DNA of 57,112 nucleotides from an uncultured Acetobacteraceae bacterium (GCA_903918315.1 CAIXEA010000062.1:1-57112); one strand, 5' to 3'. Positions 9,362-18,854 are shown, counted from the first letter of the stretch. Numbers and translations are program-made. Notes: generated by a model not told the origin, from the sequence alone.

Positions 9362-9401
9362 ACCGGGGGACCCTCCCTCGGAACGAATCGGCAGGTCGGC
9401 C

Positions 9402-10064
9402 TCATTGTCTTCCCCCGCGGAACTGATCCAAGGCCCCGACATCGACACTGTCGAAGCGCTCCCGAATGCGGAAGAGAAAGATGCCGATGACGATGAACGC
9501 GATCAGGACCGAGAAAGCGACGCTGATCTCGACCACCAGGGGCATGCCGCGCGCACCGGTCGCGGCAAGGATGATGCCGTTTTCCAGCGACAGGAACCCG
9601 ACCACCTGACTGACCGCGTTGCGCCGTGTGACCATCATCAGCAGGCCAATCAGTACGACGGACAAAGCGAGGGCGATGTCCTCTCGGGCGACGGGGTCTG
9701 CCTGGGCGGTGACGGGCAGCATCACCTCCAACGACAGAGCGACCAGCCCCATGCCGGCGAGCATGGTCAGACCGATCCCGCCGACGGCCTCGATCTCCCG
9801 ATGGACCCCCAGTTGAAAGACGATGCGGCGCAACGCCCAGGGGATCAGCATCGCTTTGAAGCCCAGCGCGATGGCCGCGGTGATGTAGAGATGCGGCGCG
9901 CCCTGGATATGGGCCTGCCAGGCCACCGACAGCGCGAGAACCAAGGCATGCAGCGCCAGCACATGCAGCAGCGCGAAGAGCCGGGCCTGGTAGAGCATCA
10001 GGAAACTCGCCAGCACCAGGAAGCCGGCCAGCATATGGGCGATATCGAAAGCCAGTCCGCGCAT
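9402..10064 (-). CDS. hyfE: HyfE-like membrane subunit (NuoK-like)
   Basis: 220 residues with about six to seven membrane helices. The C-terminal half is NuoK-like: VTRRNAVSQVVGFLSLENGI and VEISVAFSVLIAFIVIG, with membrane Glu residues that in NuoK lie on the ion path. The start at ATG 10064 overlaps the hyfC stop as TGATG, and an in-frame GTG lies one codon earlier. It is a structural and ion-path subunit of the Ehr-type complex. Its place between hyfC and hyfF is the usual gene order in hydrogenase-4-like clusters, here without a hyfD. Confidence 0.85.
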   Translation of the reverse strand: MRGLAFDIAHMLAGFLVLASFLMLYQARLFALLHVLALHALVLALSVAWQAHIQGAPHLYITAAIALGFKAMLIPWALRRIVFQLGVHREIEAVGGIGLTMLAGMGLVALSLEVMLPVTAQADPVAREDIALALSVVLIGLLMMVTRRNAVSQVVGFLSLENGIILAATGARGMPLVVEISVAFSVLIAFIVIGIFLFRIRERFDSVDVGALDQFRGGRQ

Positions 10065-11023
10065 CACATCCCCCGCGACACGAAGAGCAGGAGCACGCCC
10101 AGCAGACTGAGCATCAAAGCCCCACCGACGAAATTCGGCAGCCGGAACACCCGCATCTTGGCGATCGACATCTCGAACGTGCCCAATAGGGCGCCACCGA
10201 TGACGAGCTTGACCGCATAGGTGGCCGCACCCAGCAACAGCGCGGCCACGGAAACCCGCGCCCCCGACAGGCCGCCCGCGAGACCCAGGGGGAAGAAGAT
10301 GCAGGCAATCATCGACATGTACAACAGCAGCTTCACCGCTGCCCCAAGTTCGATCATGGCCAGGTGGCGGCCTGAATATTCCAGCACCATCGCCTCATGC
10401 ACCATGGTGAGTTCGAGATGCGTTGCCGGATTATCGGCGGGAATACGCGCATTTTCCGCCAAAGCCACGATCAGCAGGGCCACCAGTGCCAGGGCCAGGG
10501 ACACGCGCAGACCGACATGCGCCGTCAGCATATGGTCCGCCACGACCGAAAGCTGGGTGGAGCCCGCGATCAGCGCGACGGAGAAGATGATCATGATCAT
10601 CGCCGGTTCGGCGAGAGAGGCGATCATCACCTCCCGCGAGGCACCGATCCCGCCGAAGCTGGTGCCGATATCCATACCGGCCAACGCCTGAATGAACCGC
10701 GCGGTCCCGAGCAGGCCGGCGATCACGATCAGGTCGCCGGACCAGGAGAACATCAGGCCCGTCGCGAATGTCGGCACCAGCGCGGCCGCGACCCAGATGC
10801 AGCCGAATATGGCATAGGGCGCAACCCGGAAAAGCCAGGATGCCTGCTCAGCCATGACCACATCCTTGCCAATCAGGCGGCGCAGATCGCGATAAGGCTG
10901 GATCAGCGGCGGCCCCAGGCGGCGCTGGAACCGCGCCTTCACCTTCCGCACCAGCCCCGTGAGCAAGGGGGCGAGCGCCAGAACCAGCGTCATCTGCAGC
11001 AACTGGATGGTGAAATCACGCAT
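10064..11023 (-). CDS. hyfC: HyfC/HycD-like membrane anchor (NuoH-like)
   Basis: 319 residues with about eight membrane helices. NuoH-family motifs are RLGPPLIQPYRDLRRLIGK in the first cytoplasmic loop, GTSFGGIGASREVMIASLAEPA, and the acidic ENARIPADNPATHLELTMVHEAMVLEYSG loop. This subunit anchors the hydrophilic arm and, in complex I, forms the quinone-entry and first ion-path region. ATG 11023 (MRDFTIQ) or GTG 11035 could start it. hyfB ends 26 or 14 bases upstream. All key acidic residues of the loop look intact, which suggests a working coupling machine. Confidence 0.87.
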   Translation of the reverse strand: MRDFTIQLLQMTLVLALAPLLTGLVRKVKARFQRRLGPPLIQPYRDLRRLIGKDVVMAEQASWLFRVAPYAIFGCIWVAAALVPTFATGLMFSWSGDLIVIAGLLGTARFIQALAGMDIGTSFGGIGASREVMIASLAEPAMIMIIFSVALIAGSTQLSVVADHMLTAHVGLRVSLALALVALLIVALAENARIPADNPATHLELTMVHEAMVLEYSGRHLAMIELGAAVKLLLYMSMIACIFFPLGLAGGLSGARVSVAALLLGAATYAVKLVIGGALLGTFEMSIAKMRVFRLPNFVGGALMLSLLGVLLLFVSRGM

Positions 11024-11049
11024 CCTTGTCCCCACTCATTGCCAGAGCC

Positions 11050-13050
11050 TCATTGCCAGAGCGCCAATGCGAGCAGCAGCACGATCAGGGCCACGAAGAC
11101 AAACCCCAGGTACCGCCGGATCGTCAGGAACTGCAGCACATTCAATGCCCCCGCGATCCGCCCGACCCAATCGCCCAATGGCCGATAGACCCAATCCCAC
11201 ACCAGATCGGATCGCGTGGTGCTGAACCGGGCCGCCCGCGTTGCACCGGGCGGCGGCATATCCACATGCTCCCGCACCTGATAGCCGAGCCCCTCGTACA
11301 CGCGTTGAACCGGCTGGGCGAAACTGCCGCCGGTGTATTGGGTCATCGGGCTCGGATCGGGGAAACCGCAATCCCAGGCCGGGGCCCGGCGCAACCCGCG
11401 CGAACCCAGCCGCTTGACCATCACGGCCGCCAATCCGCCGGACAGGGCGACGAAAAGGGCCAGCAGTGCCGCGTTGTACGAGCTTCGGCTGGCCTCCACC
11501 GGGATGGTGGTCATCCAGGGATCGCCCATCTGCACCGGCATGCTCGCGCCCAGCACGGCCTTGCTGACGGGACGGAGCAGGTCGATCACGACGCCAGGAA
11601 ACAGGCCGGCCAACAGGGCCAAGGTCCCAAACCCCACCATGGCGCCGAGGCTCCAGCGATCGACCTCATGGGCGATGGCCGCCTCGATCGAGCGCGGGCG
11701 CCCAAGGAAGGCGATCCCAAACATCCGCACGAAGCATGCGGCCGCCAGGGCCGCGGCCAGAGCCAGCAAAGCCCCATCCGCGGGAATAGCGAGTTTGAGC
11801 CCCCATTGCGGCAACTCCGGACGGAGCAGGACGGCCTGGAAGGTGAGCCATTCGGAGGCAAAGCCGTTCATGGGTGGCAAGGCCGAGATCGCCAGGCAAC
11901 CGGCCAGAACCGCGGCGCTGGTCACCGGCATGCGTTTGATCAGCCCACCCAGTTGATCAATATCGCGGGTACCGGTCACGGTCAGCACCGCTCCCGCGCC
12001 GAAGAACAGCAAGCTCTTGAACAAGGTGTGGTTCAGTGCATGAAACAGGGCCGCGGTGAAGGCCAGAGCCGCGCCGGCGACAAAGCCATTGGCGCGAAAG
12101 GCCATGGCCAGGCCGAGCCCGACGAAGACGATCCCGATATTCTCCACCGTCGAATAGGCGAGCAACCGCTTGAGATCACGCTCCAACATGGCTTGCAGAA
12201 CACCGACGACCGCTGTGACCCCGCCCAGCACCAGTACGATCGTCGCCGCCCACCAGGGCACACCGCCCAGCAGGTCGAAGACCACCCGAATGAAGCCGTA
12301 CAGCGCCACCTTGGTCATGACGCCGCTCATGAGGGCGGAGACATGGCTCGGCGCCGCCGGATGCGCGAGTGGCAGCCAGACATGCAGCGGCACCAGGCCG
12401 GCCTTGGACCCCGCCCCGACCAGCGCCAATCCGAACGCCACCGCGGCCAGGATGGGGGCTGGATGACTGGCGCGCATGGCGTCGAACGCGAAGCTGCCTT
12501 GCCCGCCCGCCATCAGGGCAAAGGACAGCAGCATGGCCAGACCGCTGAACACCGCCATGACGAGATAGACAAAGCCGGCCTGGGCATTGGCCGGATCCCG
12601 GTGCTGCGCGAGCACCAGGGCCCAGGACGCCAGCGACATCAATTCCCACGCGAATTGAAAAGCAAAGGCATCGTCCGCCAGCAGCACAAGATGCATCCCG
12701 GCCAAAAACAGCGGATAAAACGGGAGGACCCGCTGCGGCTGCTCATCATGGGCGGCATAGCCGATGGCGAACAGGCTGGCGCCGGCCGAACCGAGGCCCA
12801 CCAGAAACAGGAAGAAGCCCGACAACGCATCCAGCCGCAGATGCACGCCGATCCAGGGAATGCCGAGCGGCAGGAGGAGAGTCGTGGGAGGCGCCATCAT
12901 GGCGGCCAATCCGGCGCCGAGGGTTCCGAGGCAGAGAAGGAGGCATCCGCCATAGACCAGAAAATGCCCGGCTGCCGCCCGCCCCAGAAGCCCACCGGCC
13001 ACCGCGAGGACGCAAAAACCAGCAATCGCCGCGGCAACCAGATCGATCAT
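11050..13050 (-). CDS. hyfB: HyfB-like antiporter-type subunit (NuoL/HycC family)
   Basis: 666 residues and many membrane helices. The proton-path motifs are FAWELMSLASWALVL (Glu), GAGSKAGLVPLHVWLPLAHP (Lys, His) and FHALNHTLFKSLLFFGAG (His, Lys). A C-terminal amphipathic region and final anchor end in FVALIVLLLALALWQ. It starts at ATG 13050, which overlaps the TGA of the small XRE regulator (ATGA); a longer frame to 13383 is a shadow of that regulator. It is the first structural gene of the Ehr-type operon and the largest ion-translocating subunit. Confidence 0.9.
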   Translation of the reverse strand: MIDLVAAAIAGFCVLAVAGGLLGRAAAGHFLVYGGCLLLCLGTLGAGLAAMMAPPTTLLLPLGIPWIGVHLRLDALSGFFLFLVGLGSAGASLFAIGYAAHDEQPQRVLPFYPLFLAGMHLVLLADDAFAFQFAWELMSLASWALVLAQHRDPANAQAGFVYLVMAVFSGLAMLLSFALMAGGQGSFAFDAMRASHPAPILAAVAFGLALVGAGSKAGLVPLHVWLPLAHPAAPSHVSALMSGVMTKVALYGFIRVVFDLLGGVPWWAATIVLVLGGVTAVVGVLQAMLERDLKRLLAYSTVENIGIVFVGLGLAMAFRANGFVAGAALAFTAALFHALNHTLFKSLLFFGAGAVLTVTGTRDIDQLGGLIKRMPVTSAAVLAGCLAISALPPMNGFASEWLTFQAVLLRPELPQWGLKLAIPADGALLALAAALAAACFVRMFGIAFLGRPRSIEAAIAHEVDRWSLGAMVGFGTLALLAGLFPGVVIDLLRPVSKAVLGASMPVQMGDPWMTTIPVEASRSSYNAALLALFVALSGGLAAVMVKRLGSRGLRRAPAWDCGFPDPSPMTQYTGGSFAQPVQRVYEGLGYQVREHVDMPPPGATRAARFSTTRSDLVWDWVYRPLGDWVGRIAGALNVLQFLTIRRYLGFVFVALIVLLLALALWQ

Positions 13051-13301
13051 GGGCGTGGGCCCATGAGCCGGACACCCCGCCCGCCACCGGGGCTGACGGC
13101 CCCTTCGTCGAGCAACGCAATACCGCCCTCCCGCAGGGCGGCAACGAGCTTCATGAGCGAGTCGACATTGCCGCGCACGACTCCATCGCTGGCTTCCATC
13201 CGTTGGATCGTCGGCACTGAGAGGCCGGACCGCTCGGCCAACTGCCGCTGATCGATTTGCAACAGGGCCCTGGCGGCCCGCATCTGGGCTGCGGTGATCA
13301 C
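13047..13301 (-). CDS. small XRE-family HTH regulator, first gene of the Ehr-type operon
   Basis: 84 residues starting at GTG 13301 (MITAAQMRAARALL, the usual start of this family). A helix-turn-helix covers about residues 15-55 (DQRQLAERSGLSVPTIQRME). The tail VRGNVDSLMKLVAALREGGIALLDE resembles the dimerisation part of small XRE proteins. Its stop overlaps the hyfB ATG by ATGA, so regulator and complex are translationally coupled. It is most simply an autoregulator of the operon; an 18-bp dyad lies in its own upstream region (see 13345-13383). What it senses is unknown. Confidence 0.85.
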   Translation of the reverse strand: MITAAQMRAARALLQIDQRQLAERSGLSVPTIQRMEASDGVVRGNVDSLMKLVAALREGGIALLDEGAVSPGGGRGVRLMGPRP

Positions 13302-13344
13302 ACGTCGAGGTCCATGAGGAGGCTCCGGACACGGGTGTTAAACG

Positions 13345-13383
13345 GTGGAACTCATATTCCACATATCTTTCGGGATGCGTCAA
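13345..13383 (-). promoter_or_regulatory. candidate promoter and operator of the Ehr-type operon
   Basis: In the 103-bp gap between oxyR and the XRE gene there is a perfect dyad, GTGGAA-CTCATA-TTCCAC, at 13345-13362. A TTGACG (-35-like) lies on the minus strand at 13383-13378. Counting 17-18 bases on from it, the -10 region falls inside the dyad, although the -10 itself is poor (GAATAT). A repressor bound there would block RNA polymerase. The adjacent XRE gene is the obvious candidate binder. This is inference from layout and symmetry only. Confidence 0.4.
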
Positions 13384-13404
13384 CCATTAGATCGGAGAAA
13401 GGCC

Positions 13405-14325
13405 TCAAGCCAGCAGGTCCGTGCAGACATCGGTCAGTTGCCCGGCCAGCGCACGATAATCCGCCCCGCGGGGGGCGTTGGGCCGCCAGGCCAGCCCCAA
13501 GGTCCGCCAGGCGCCCGCCGCGGCCAGGGGCCGCAGCACGACCCCGCTGCCCTCCGCGATGCCCGCGGCGACCGCGAGGCGGGGTAGCAGCGTGACGCCC
13601 AACCCGCTGGCGACCATCTGCACCAGCGTATGAAGACTGGTTGCGGCGAAACTATCCTGATCCCCGCGATCACCGGCCAACAGGCCGCATACCGAAAGCG
13701 CCTGATCCCGCAGGCAATGCCCGTCTTCGAGCAGCAACAGACGCTCACTCGCCAAGGCGGAGACGGGGATCTGTTCCTCGCGCGCCAGAGGGTGATCCGG
13801 GGGCAGCGCGACGACGAACCGATCCCGTGCCACCGACAGGGCGTCCGCCCCGCCACAATCGCAGGGCAAAGCGAGCAGCATCAGATCCAGCCGGTTGGCT
13901 GCCAGACGATCGACGAGGCGGGCGGTCGTATCCTCGCGCAGGTAAATGCGCAGTCTGGGAAAGGCCGCGCGCAAGGCGGGCATCAAACGCGGCAGCAGAA
14001 AGGGGCCGATGGTCGGGATGACGCCAAAGCGCAAGGGTCCGGTCAGCGGCTCGCGCGCCGCCGCGGCGGCTTCGCTCACGGCCTCCAACGCGGCCAGCGC
14101 TGTCCGGGCCCGCTCCACCAGTTCCAGTCCCAGGGGCGTGAACACGACATGCCGGCCGGCGGTGCGATCGAGGATGGGCGCATCGAGCTGGCGTTCGAGC
14201 GCCAGGAGCCCCGCCGAGAGCGTTGATTGGGTGACCGCGCAGGTGAGGGCCGCACGACCGAAATGACGGGTTTCAGCCAGCGTGACGAGATAACGCAGTT
14301 GCTGCGGGCTCGGGAGAATAGTCAC
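13405..14325 (-). CDS. oxyR: OxyR-type LysR peroxide sensor
   Basis: 306 residues from GTG 14325 (MTILPSPQQLRYLVTLAE). An N-terminal LysR winged HTH lies at about 1-60 and a substrate/redox-sensing domain from about 95. The diagnostic OxyR segment is LEDGHCLRDQALSVC, with Cys204 and Cys213 nine residues apart, as Cys199/Cys208 are in E. coli, where H2O2 joins them by a disulfide. The GTG overlaps the stop of the upstream membrane protein (GTGA). No catalase or ahpC lies nearby in this window; the next gene downstream is the XRE regulator of the Ehr-type operon, 103 bases on. Confidence 0.88.
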   Translation of the reverse strand: MTILPSPQQLRYLVTLAETRHFGRAALTCAVTQSTLSAGLLALERQLDAPILDRTAGRHVVFTPLGLELVERARTALAALEAVSEAAAAAREPLTGPLRFGVIPTIGPFLLPRLMPALRAAFPRLRIYLREDTTARLVDRLAANRLDLMLLALPCDCGGADALSVARDRFVVALPPDHPLAREEQIPVSALASERLLLLEDGHCLRDQALSVCGLLAGDRGDQDSFAATSLHTLVQMVASGLGVTLLPRLAVAAGIAEGSGVVLRPLAAAGAWRTLGLAWRPNAPRGADYRALAGQLTDVCTDLLA

Positions 14326-15965
14326 CGGATAGTGGGCGTCGCTCGTGCGGCCTGGGTCGCAACCCATGGATCGATGCAGCCGGCCTTGCCCCGCCGATAG
14401 ACCGTCAGCCCGTCAAAGGCCGCGATCTCATTATAGCGCGACCAAACCCGCGCGAATGACGGATCGGACGCGCTGAGCACCGCGATATAGTTGGTGCCCT
14501 CCCGCGTATCGACCACGGCGATGTCGGGGCAGCCGGCGATAAAATCATGGGCGACCCAGCGCCGGATCGGAAATTCCTTCGATGTCGAGGGATCGAAGCG
14601 CGCCCGCCATAGCTCCCCCTTCAACGCCCACATCGAGTCGAAGCGGGAGGCCCAGGCAACACCGGTGTTATTGACCACGGGAAAGCCGAGGGCGATCCAT
14701 TCCGAGAATGCGATATAGGTGCGTGCGTGCTGGTCTCGGACGATTTTTTCCAGCTTCTCGACGGTCGTGAATTCGGGTTCCACCGCCAGCGCGACCTGCG
14801 GCTGCAAACGCTGGAACGCCGCGACTCCAAACACCATCACCACGACGCCCGCGATCGCCATCGGCAAACGAAAGCTGCGATGATCGCTATGGCGATGCAG
14901 CCAGGTGGAGATCGCCCAGCACAGCAGAACCAGCACGGTGACGATGGTCGCGGGGAGCCGATGGTAGAACCAGTCCTTGCCGTCCACGAAGCAGATCACA
15001 GTACTGGTTGCGGCGAACACCACGAGCGCCAGCAGCAGGTTCCGCTCCGGCAGGTCAAGGCGGGCCCGCCACCACAGACCGATCGCCACGCATTCGCCCA
15101 GGATCAGAAACGCGCTGTCTTGCAGCAGTTGCAGGAAGGTGACGTCCGTACCGCCGTATAAAGCAAGGGCCAACGGCACCGCACGCGCGAGATAGGCCGG
15201 GCATGTCACCGCCACCACCAGTCCATAGGCTGCCATCGTGGCAGCAGCCGCGATCGGCATCGCCCGCCAGGGCCGCAGGCCCCAGATCAGCGCGACGCCT
15301 TCGAGCACGACGAAGACCCCGGCGTAACGCGGCTTCAGCGCGCAGCCAAGGCCGGCCAGCACGCCGGCGACGATCCCGCTGGACAGCCTGGGCACCCGCC
15401 CATCCAATGACCCGGCGAACAGCACGAGGTAGGGCAGCATGGCAGCAACCAGCAAATGCTCCCTCTGCCCAAGATCGGCGGCCGGCACCACCAGCAGTAC
15501 CGAACCAATCGCCGCGAAAACCGGCAGGCGGTCGGCGAACAGGCTGCCCCGGGCGCGGAGCAAGGCCGCGCTCCACCAGGCGCAGCCCATGACGGCGGCG
15601 ATGAAGAAGGGCATCGCGATTTGCTGCGGGTCGATGGTCAGCCAATTGCCGATTTCGATGGGGATCGCGGAGATCCAGACGATCAAGGGCGGATTGACTT
15701 CCACCACGTCGACATAAAGGGCGCGGCCCGCCATCCAGCGGCGTGCGACGTAGAGCAGCCAGGCGATATCGTCCTTCAGCGGTGTGCGCATCACCGCGAA
15801 CATCACAACACCCAGCACGACCGTCAGCAACAGTATGCTGGCGGCGCCGATCGCGGCCCGATGGGCTGAACTGGCGGGGGAGAAGACCCGTGCTTGGGGG
15901 TGGCTCATGAGGGGGACAGGTCGCTCCGGCGCGCGAAATCGCATGTTCGGGGGCAGTGTTGCCAT
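14322..15965 (-). CDS. GT-C/PMT-like polytopic membrane protein
   Basis: 547 residues with about ten membrane helices followed by a soluble C-terminal domain of about 150 residues. The first loop (TPLKDDIAWLLYVARRWM, then ALYVDVVEVNPP) has the acidic pattern of GT-C glycosyltransferases that use polyprenyl-phosphate sugars, such as ArnT and PMT relatives. I cannot name the sugar or acceptor. ATG 15965 or ATG 15908 (MSHPQARV) could start it; neither has a clear ribosome-binding site. It lies 71 bases after serS and overlaps oxyR by GTGA. Confidence 0.7.
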   Translation of the reverse strand: MATLPPNMRFRAPERPVPLMSHPQARVFSPASSAHRAAIGAASILLLTVVLGVVMFAVMRTPLKDDIAWLLYVARRWMAGRALYVDVVEVNPPLIVWISAIPIEIGNWLTIDPQQIAMPFFIAAVMGCAWWSAALLRARGSLFADRLPVFAAIGSVLLVVPAADLGQREHLLVAAMLPYLVLFAGSLDGRVPRLSSGIVAGVLAGLGCALKPRYAGVFVVLEGVALIWGLRPWRAMPIAAAATMAAYGLVVAVTCPAYLARAVPLALALYGGTDVTFLQLLQDSAFLILGECVAIGLWWRARLDLPERNLLLALVVFAATSTVICFVDGKDWFYHRLPATIVTVLVLLCWAISTWLHRHSDHRSFRLPMAIAGVVVMVFGVAAFQRLQPQVALAVEPEFTTVEKLEKIVRDQHARTYIAFSEWIALGFPVVNNTGVAWASRFDSMWALKGELWRARFDPSTSKEFPIRRWVAHDFIAGCPDIAVVDTREGTNYIAVLSASDPSFARVWSRYNEIAAFDGLTVYRRGKAGCIDPWVATQAARATPTIR

Positions 15966-16036
15966 AACATGAACGCACAGCCAAGTGGCAGAATCGTGGC
16001 GCCGCCTTTTGCTTTTTGCCTATTCTCTAAGCACCG

Positions 16037-17311
16037 CTACGAAGCGGCGATACGCTCGATCCCGCCCATATAAGGGCGCAAAACCTCGGGGATCGAGATC
16101 GAACCATCCGCCTGTTGGTGATTCTCCATCACCGCGATCAACGCACGCCCCACCGCGACTCCGGACCCATTGAGGGTGTGGACGAACGCAACCGTCTTGC
16201 CGTCAGCCGAGCGGAATCGGGCGTTCATGCGGCGGGCCTGAAAGTCCCGGCAATTGGAGCAGGAGCTGATCTCCCGCCACATCTGCTGACCGGGCAGCCA
16301 GACTTCCAGATCGTGGGTGCGGGCGGCGGAAAATCCGGTATCACCTGACGCCAGCAGCATCCGGCGGAATGTCAGCCCCAGGAGGCGGAGCACCGTTTCA
16401 GCGGAGCGGGTCATATGCTCGTGTTCGGCTTCGCTCTGATCGGGATGCGCGATGGTGACGAGTTCGACCTTGCGGAACTGGTGCTGGCGCAACATGCCGC
16501 GCGTGTCGCGTCCGGCCGAACCGGCTTCGCCGCGGAAGCAATCCGTCAAGGCGGTCACGCGGATCGGTAGTTGCTTTTCCGTTACAATGTCACCGGCGAC
16601 CATGTTAGTCAGGGGCATTTCGGCGGTGGGGATCAGGTAACGGCCATCCGTGGTCTTGAACAGGTCCTCCTCGAACTTCGGAAGGTTGCCCGTTCCGTAC
16701 GCAGTCGCCTGATTGACCAGCGACGGCACGATCGTTTCCTCATAGCCGTGCTGCCCCGTGTGCACGTCGAGCATGAATTGTCCGAGCGCCCGCTCCAGCC
16801 GCGCCAGGGGACCGCGGAGAATCGTTGAACGCGCACCGGCCAGCTTCGCCGCGGTGGCGAAATCCATCATGCCCAGTGCCTCACCGAGCTCGAAATGCTG
16901 CTTCGGCTCGAATCCGAGGTCGCGCGGCTCACCGTGCTGGGACAAGACCACGTTGGAGGACTCGTCGGGCCCATCCGGCACGGCGGCATCGAGGATATTG
17001 GGGAGCGACTCCAGAATGGCCTTGATCCCGGCGTCCAGCACGGCGGCCTGCGACTCCAGACCTTCCATCTCACCACGCAGCGCCGTCGCTTCGGCCTCGG
17101 CGGCGCTGGTATCAGTGCCCGCGCGCTTGCCTTGCCCGATTTCCTTCGACAGCGCGTTGCGGCGGGCCTGTTTCTCCTGCAAGGCGGTCTGCGCGCCGCG
17201 CCGGGCCTGATCACGCGCCAGGATATCCGGGGACGCGGCCGGCAGCCCGCGACGCGTCATCGAGGCGTCGAACGCGGCGGGGTCGTTGCGGATGGCGCGA
17301 ATATCATGCAT
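16037..17311 (-). CDS. serS: seryl-tRNA synthetase
   Basis: 424 residues, normal length for the enzyme. An N-terminal coiled-coil arm (about 30-100) is followed by the class II catalytic core. Motif 2 is seen as [20 protein letters not shown] with HQFRKVE, and the motif 3 region contains [17 protein letters not shown]. It charges tRNA-Ser (and tRNA-Sec where present) in the cytoplasm. It overlaps the end of tatC by 8 bases, a linkage common in alphaproteobacteria. Confidence 0.97.
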   Translation of the reverse strand: MHDIRAIRNDPAAFDASMTRRGLPAASPDILARDQARRGAQTALQEKQARRNALSKEIGQGKRAGTDTSAAEAEATALRGEMEGLESQAAVLDAGIKAILESLPNILDAAVPDGPDESSNVVLSQHGEPRDLGFEPKQHFELGEALGMMDFATAAKLAGARSTILRGPLARLERALGQFMLDVHTGQHGYEETIVPSLVNQATAYGTGNLPKFEEDLFKTTDGRYLIPTAEMPLTNMVAGDIVTEKQLPIRVTALTDCFRGEAGSAGRDTRGMLRQHQFRKVELVTIAHPDQSEAEHEHMTRSAETVLRLLGLTFRRMLLASGDTGFSAARTHDLEVWLPGQQMWREISSCSNCRDFQARRMNARFRSADGKTVAFVHTLNGSGVAVGRALIAVMENHQQADGSISIPEVLRPYMGGIERIAAS

Positions 17312-18101
17312 CGGTTGGTTCCTCCACCGGCTTCTTTTCGACCCATCCGGCCGTCAGGATCGAAATTTCATATAGTAATATCAACGGAATACCGACCACG
17401 ATCATCGAAACCGGGTCGGGTGGCGCCACCACCGCGGCGACCACCAGCATGCCCACGATGGCATAGCGCCGGTACCGCTTCAGGGCCGCGGAACTGGTGA
17501 TACCGACCTTGGCCAGTAGGGAAATGCCAACAGGCAACTGGAAGATCAGACCGCAGGCGAAGATCATCTTCATCACCAGGTCGAGATACTCCCCGACCTT
17601 CGGCACCAGCTCGATCGGTACCCCGCCGCCGCCGGTCAGGTCCTGGAACCCGGCGAAGAACTGGAAGGCGATCGGGAACAAAATGAAATAGGCCAGCGCC
17701 GCGCCGGTGACGAACAGGATCGGTGTCGCCGCCAGGAACGGCAGCAGCGCGCGCTTCTCACTGCGATAGAGGCCGGGCGCGACGAACATCCAGAGCTGGG
17801 TGGCGATGATCGGGAAGGCCATGAACAGGCCGCCGAACATGGCGACCTTGATGCGCACGAAAAACGCCTCATACAGCTGGGTGTAAATGAGCTTGGGATC
17901 GGGGGCGCCCGATGCCTTCAGCACATCCGCCAGCGGGACCGCCAGGGCGTAATAGATGGCGTTCGAGAAATAGTAGGATACGAAAAAGCAGACCCCGAAT
18001 GCGGCCATCGACCACATCAGCCGCCGGCGCAGCTCGATCAGGTGATCGAGCAGGGGCATCGGCTTGTCGTCGATCGTGTCGTTTTCCTGGGAATCTGCCA
18101 C
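17304..18101 (-). CDS. tatC: Sec-independent protein translocase TatC
   Basis: 265 residues with six membrane helices. Family landmarks are [17 protein letters not shown] at the N-terminus, the periplasmic [15 protein letters not shown], and [10 protein letters not shown]. TatC recognises twin-arginine signal peptides with TatB. Possible clients in this window are the binding proteins at 25351 (KRRDLLK) and 45688 (TRRGFAR). The gene follows tatB by 34 bases and overlaps serS. Confidence 0.96.
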   Translation of the reverse strand: MADSQENDTIDDKPMPLLDHLIELRRRLMWSMAAFGVCFFVSYYFSNAIYYALAVPLADVLKASGAPDPKLIYTQLYEAFFVRIKVAMFGGLFMAFPIIATQLWMFVAPGLYRSEKRALLPFLAATPILFVTGAALAYFILFPIAFQFFAGFQDLTGGGGVPIELVPKVGEYLDLVMKMIFACGLIFQLPVGISLLAKVGITSSAALKRYRRYAIVGMLVVAAVVAPPDPVSMIVVGIPLILLYEISILTAGWVEKKPVEEPTDA

Positions 18102-18135
18102 GGCTGGGGTTCGCTCGCTTGTCTGCGGATGAGGG

Positions 18136-18636
18136 TCAGGATGTCGGGCGGGGGCCCGCGAACTGCGGCGGGACGAACGGCGGGGGGCCCGCTTGTTCCG
18201 GCGGGATGACGGGCGCGGCCGGAATCAGACTGGGGGGGATGAAAGCCGGCGCACGCGGCGGCAATTCCACCATATAGGGTTCGGGCGGCGGCGCCGGGAT
18301 CGGTTCAGGCTCCGCGTTTTCCCCCGCCGCGGGTTCTGATGGCGCCAATGGGTCGCCGGCGAAGGTATCGCGCAGGGCATTGTCGGGATCGATGGATTTC
18401 TCGACCACACTCTTGAGGTCAAAGTTCCTGATATCGTTGAACGATTTTTTGACGTCGGCGAGATCGGCTTCCTTGATCATCTCATCGACATGGGTTTGGA
18501 ATTCAGCGGCCATACGGCGCGCCTTCTTGATCATGCCCGCGACCGTGCGGATCGCAACGGGCATGTCCTTGGGGCCGATCGCGATGAGCGCGACGGCACC
18601 GATGATGGCTATTTCCGACCAGGCGAAATCGAACAT
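18136..18636 (-). CDS. tatB: Sec-independent protein translocase TatB
   Basis: 166 residues. One N-terminal membrane helix (MFDFAWSEIAIIGAVALIAIG) ends in the GPKDMP hinge, then comes an amphipathic helix and a long Pro-rich tail rich in Glu-Pro and Pro-Pro pairs. The length and the FxxGPKxMP pattern favour TatB over TatA. No separate tatA is next to it; the sequence upstream switches strand to the csbD-like gene, so tatA must lie elsewhere or TatB may serve both roles. Confidence 0.92.
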   Translation of the reverse strand: MFDFAWSEIAIIGAVALIAIGPKDMPVAIRTVAGMIKKARRMAAEFQTHVDEMIKEADLADVKKSFNDIRNFDLKSVVEKSIDPDNALRDTFAGDPLAPSEPAAGENAEPEPIPAPPPEPYMVELPPRAPAFIPPSLIPAAPVIPPEQAGPPPFVPPQFAGPRPTS

Positions 18637-18854
18637 GAAAGCGAGCGTGTCCCGAGCGCGATGGCGCCGCGCGCCCGGTTGGTAGCAGGAAGGGCCACGC
18701 AGGGGAACCGGATGCGCGCATGGTCTGTGTTGGATAGGTAGTTTCCGACTCTCCCGCGTCCTTCACCGCGTCCTCATTTGAAGGGTGCCGAGCGCCATCG
18801 CTCGGCGGCCACGTCGTGCTGGACGCCGCGGCCGGATGGCGGGAGATCGCAATC

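Noticed and set aside
11050-13050. A DabA/DabB inorganic-carbon transporter, given the large antiporter-like subunit
   Set aside because: No DabA-type (UPF0753) gene is present, and the neighbours are Hyf-type subunits.
11026-13251. A 741-codon open frame on the plus strand, antisense to hyfB, and similar long antisense frames at 6279-7784 (plus) and 20229-22412 (minus)
   Set aside because: They lie opposite strong conserved genes, have His/Arg/Gln-rich text with no domain, and are expected in GC-rich DNA.
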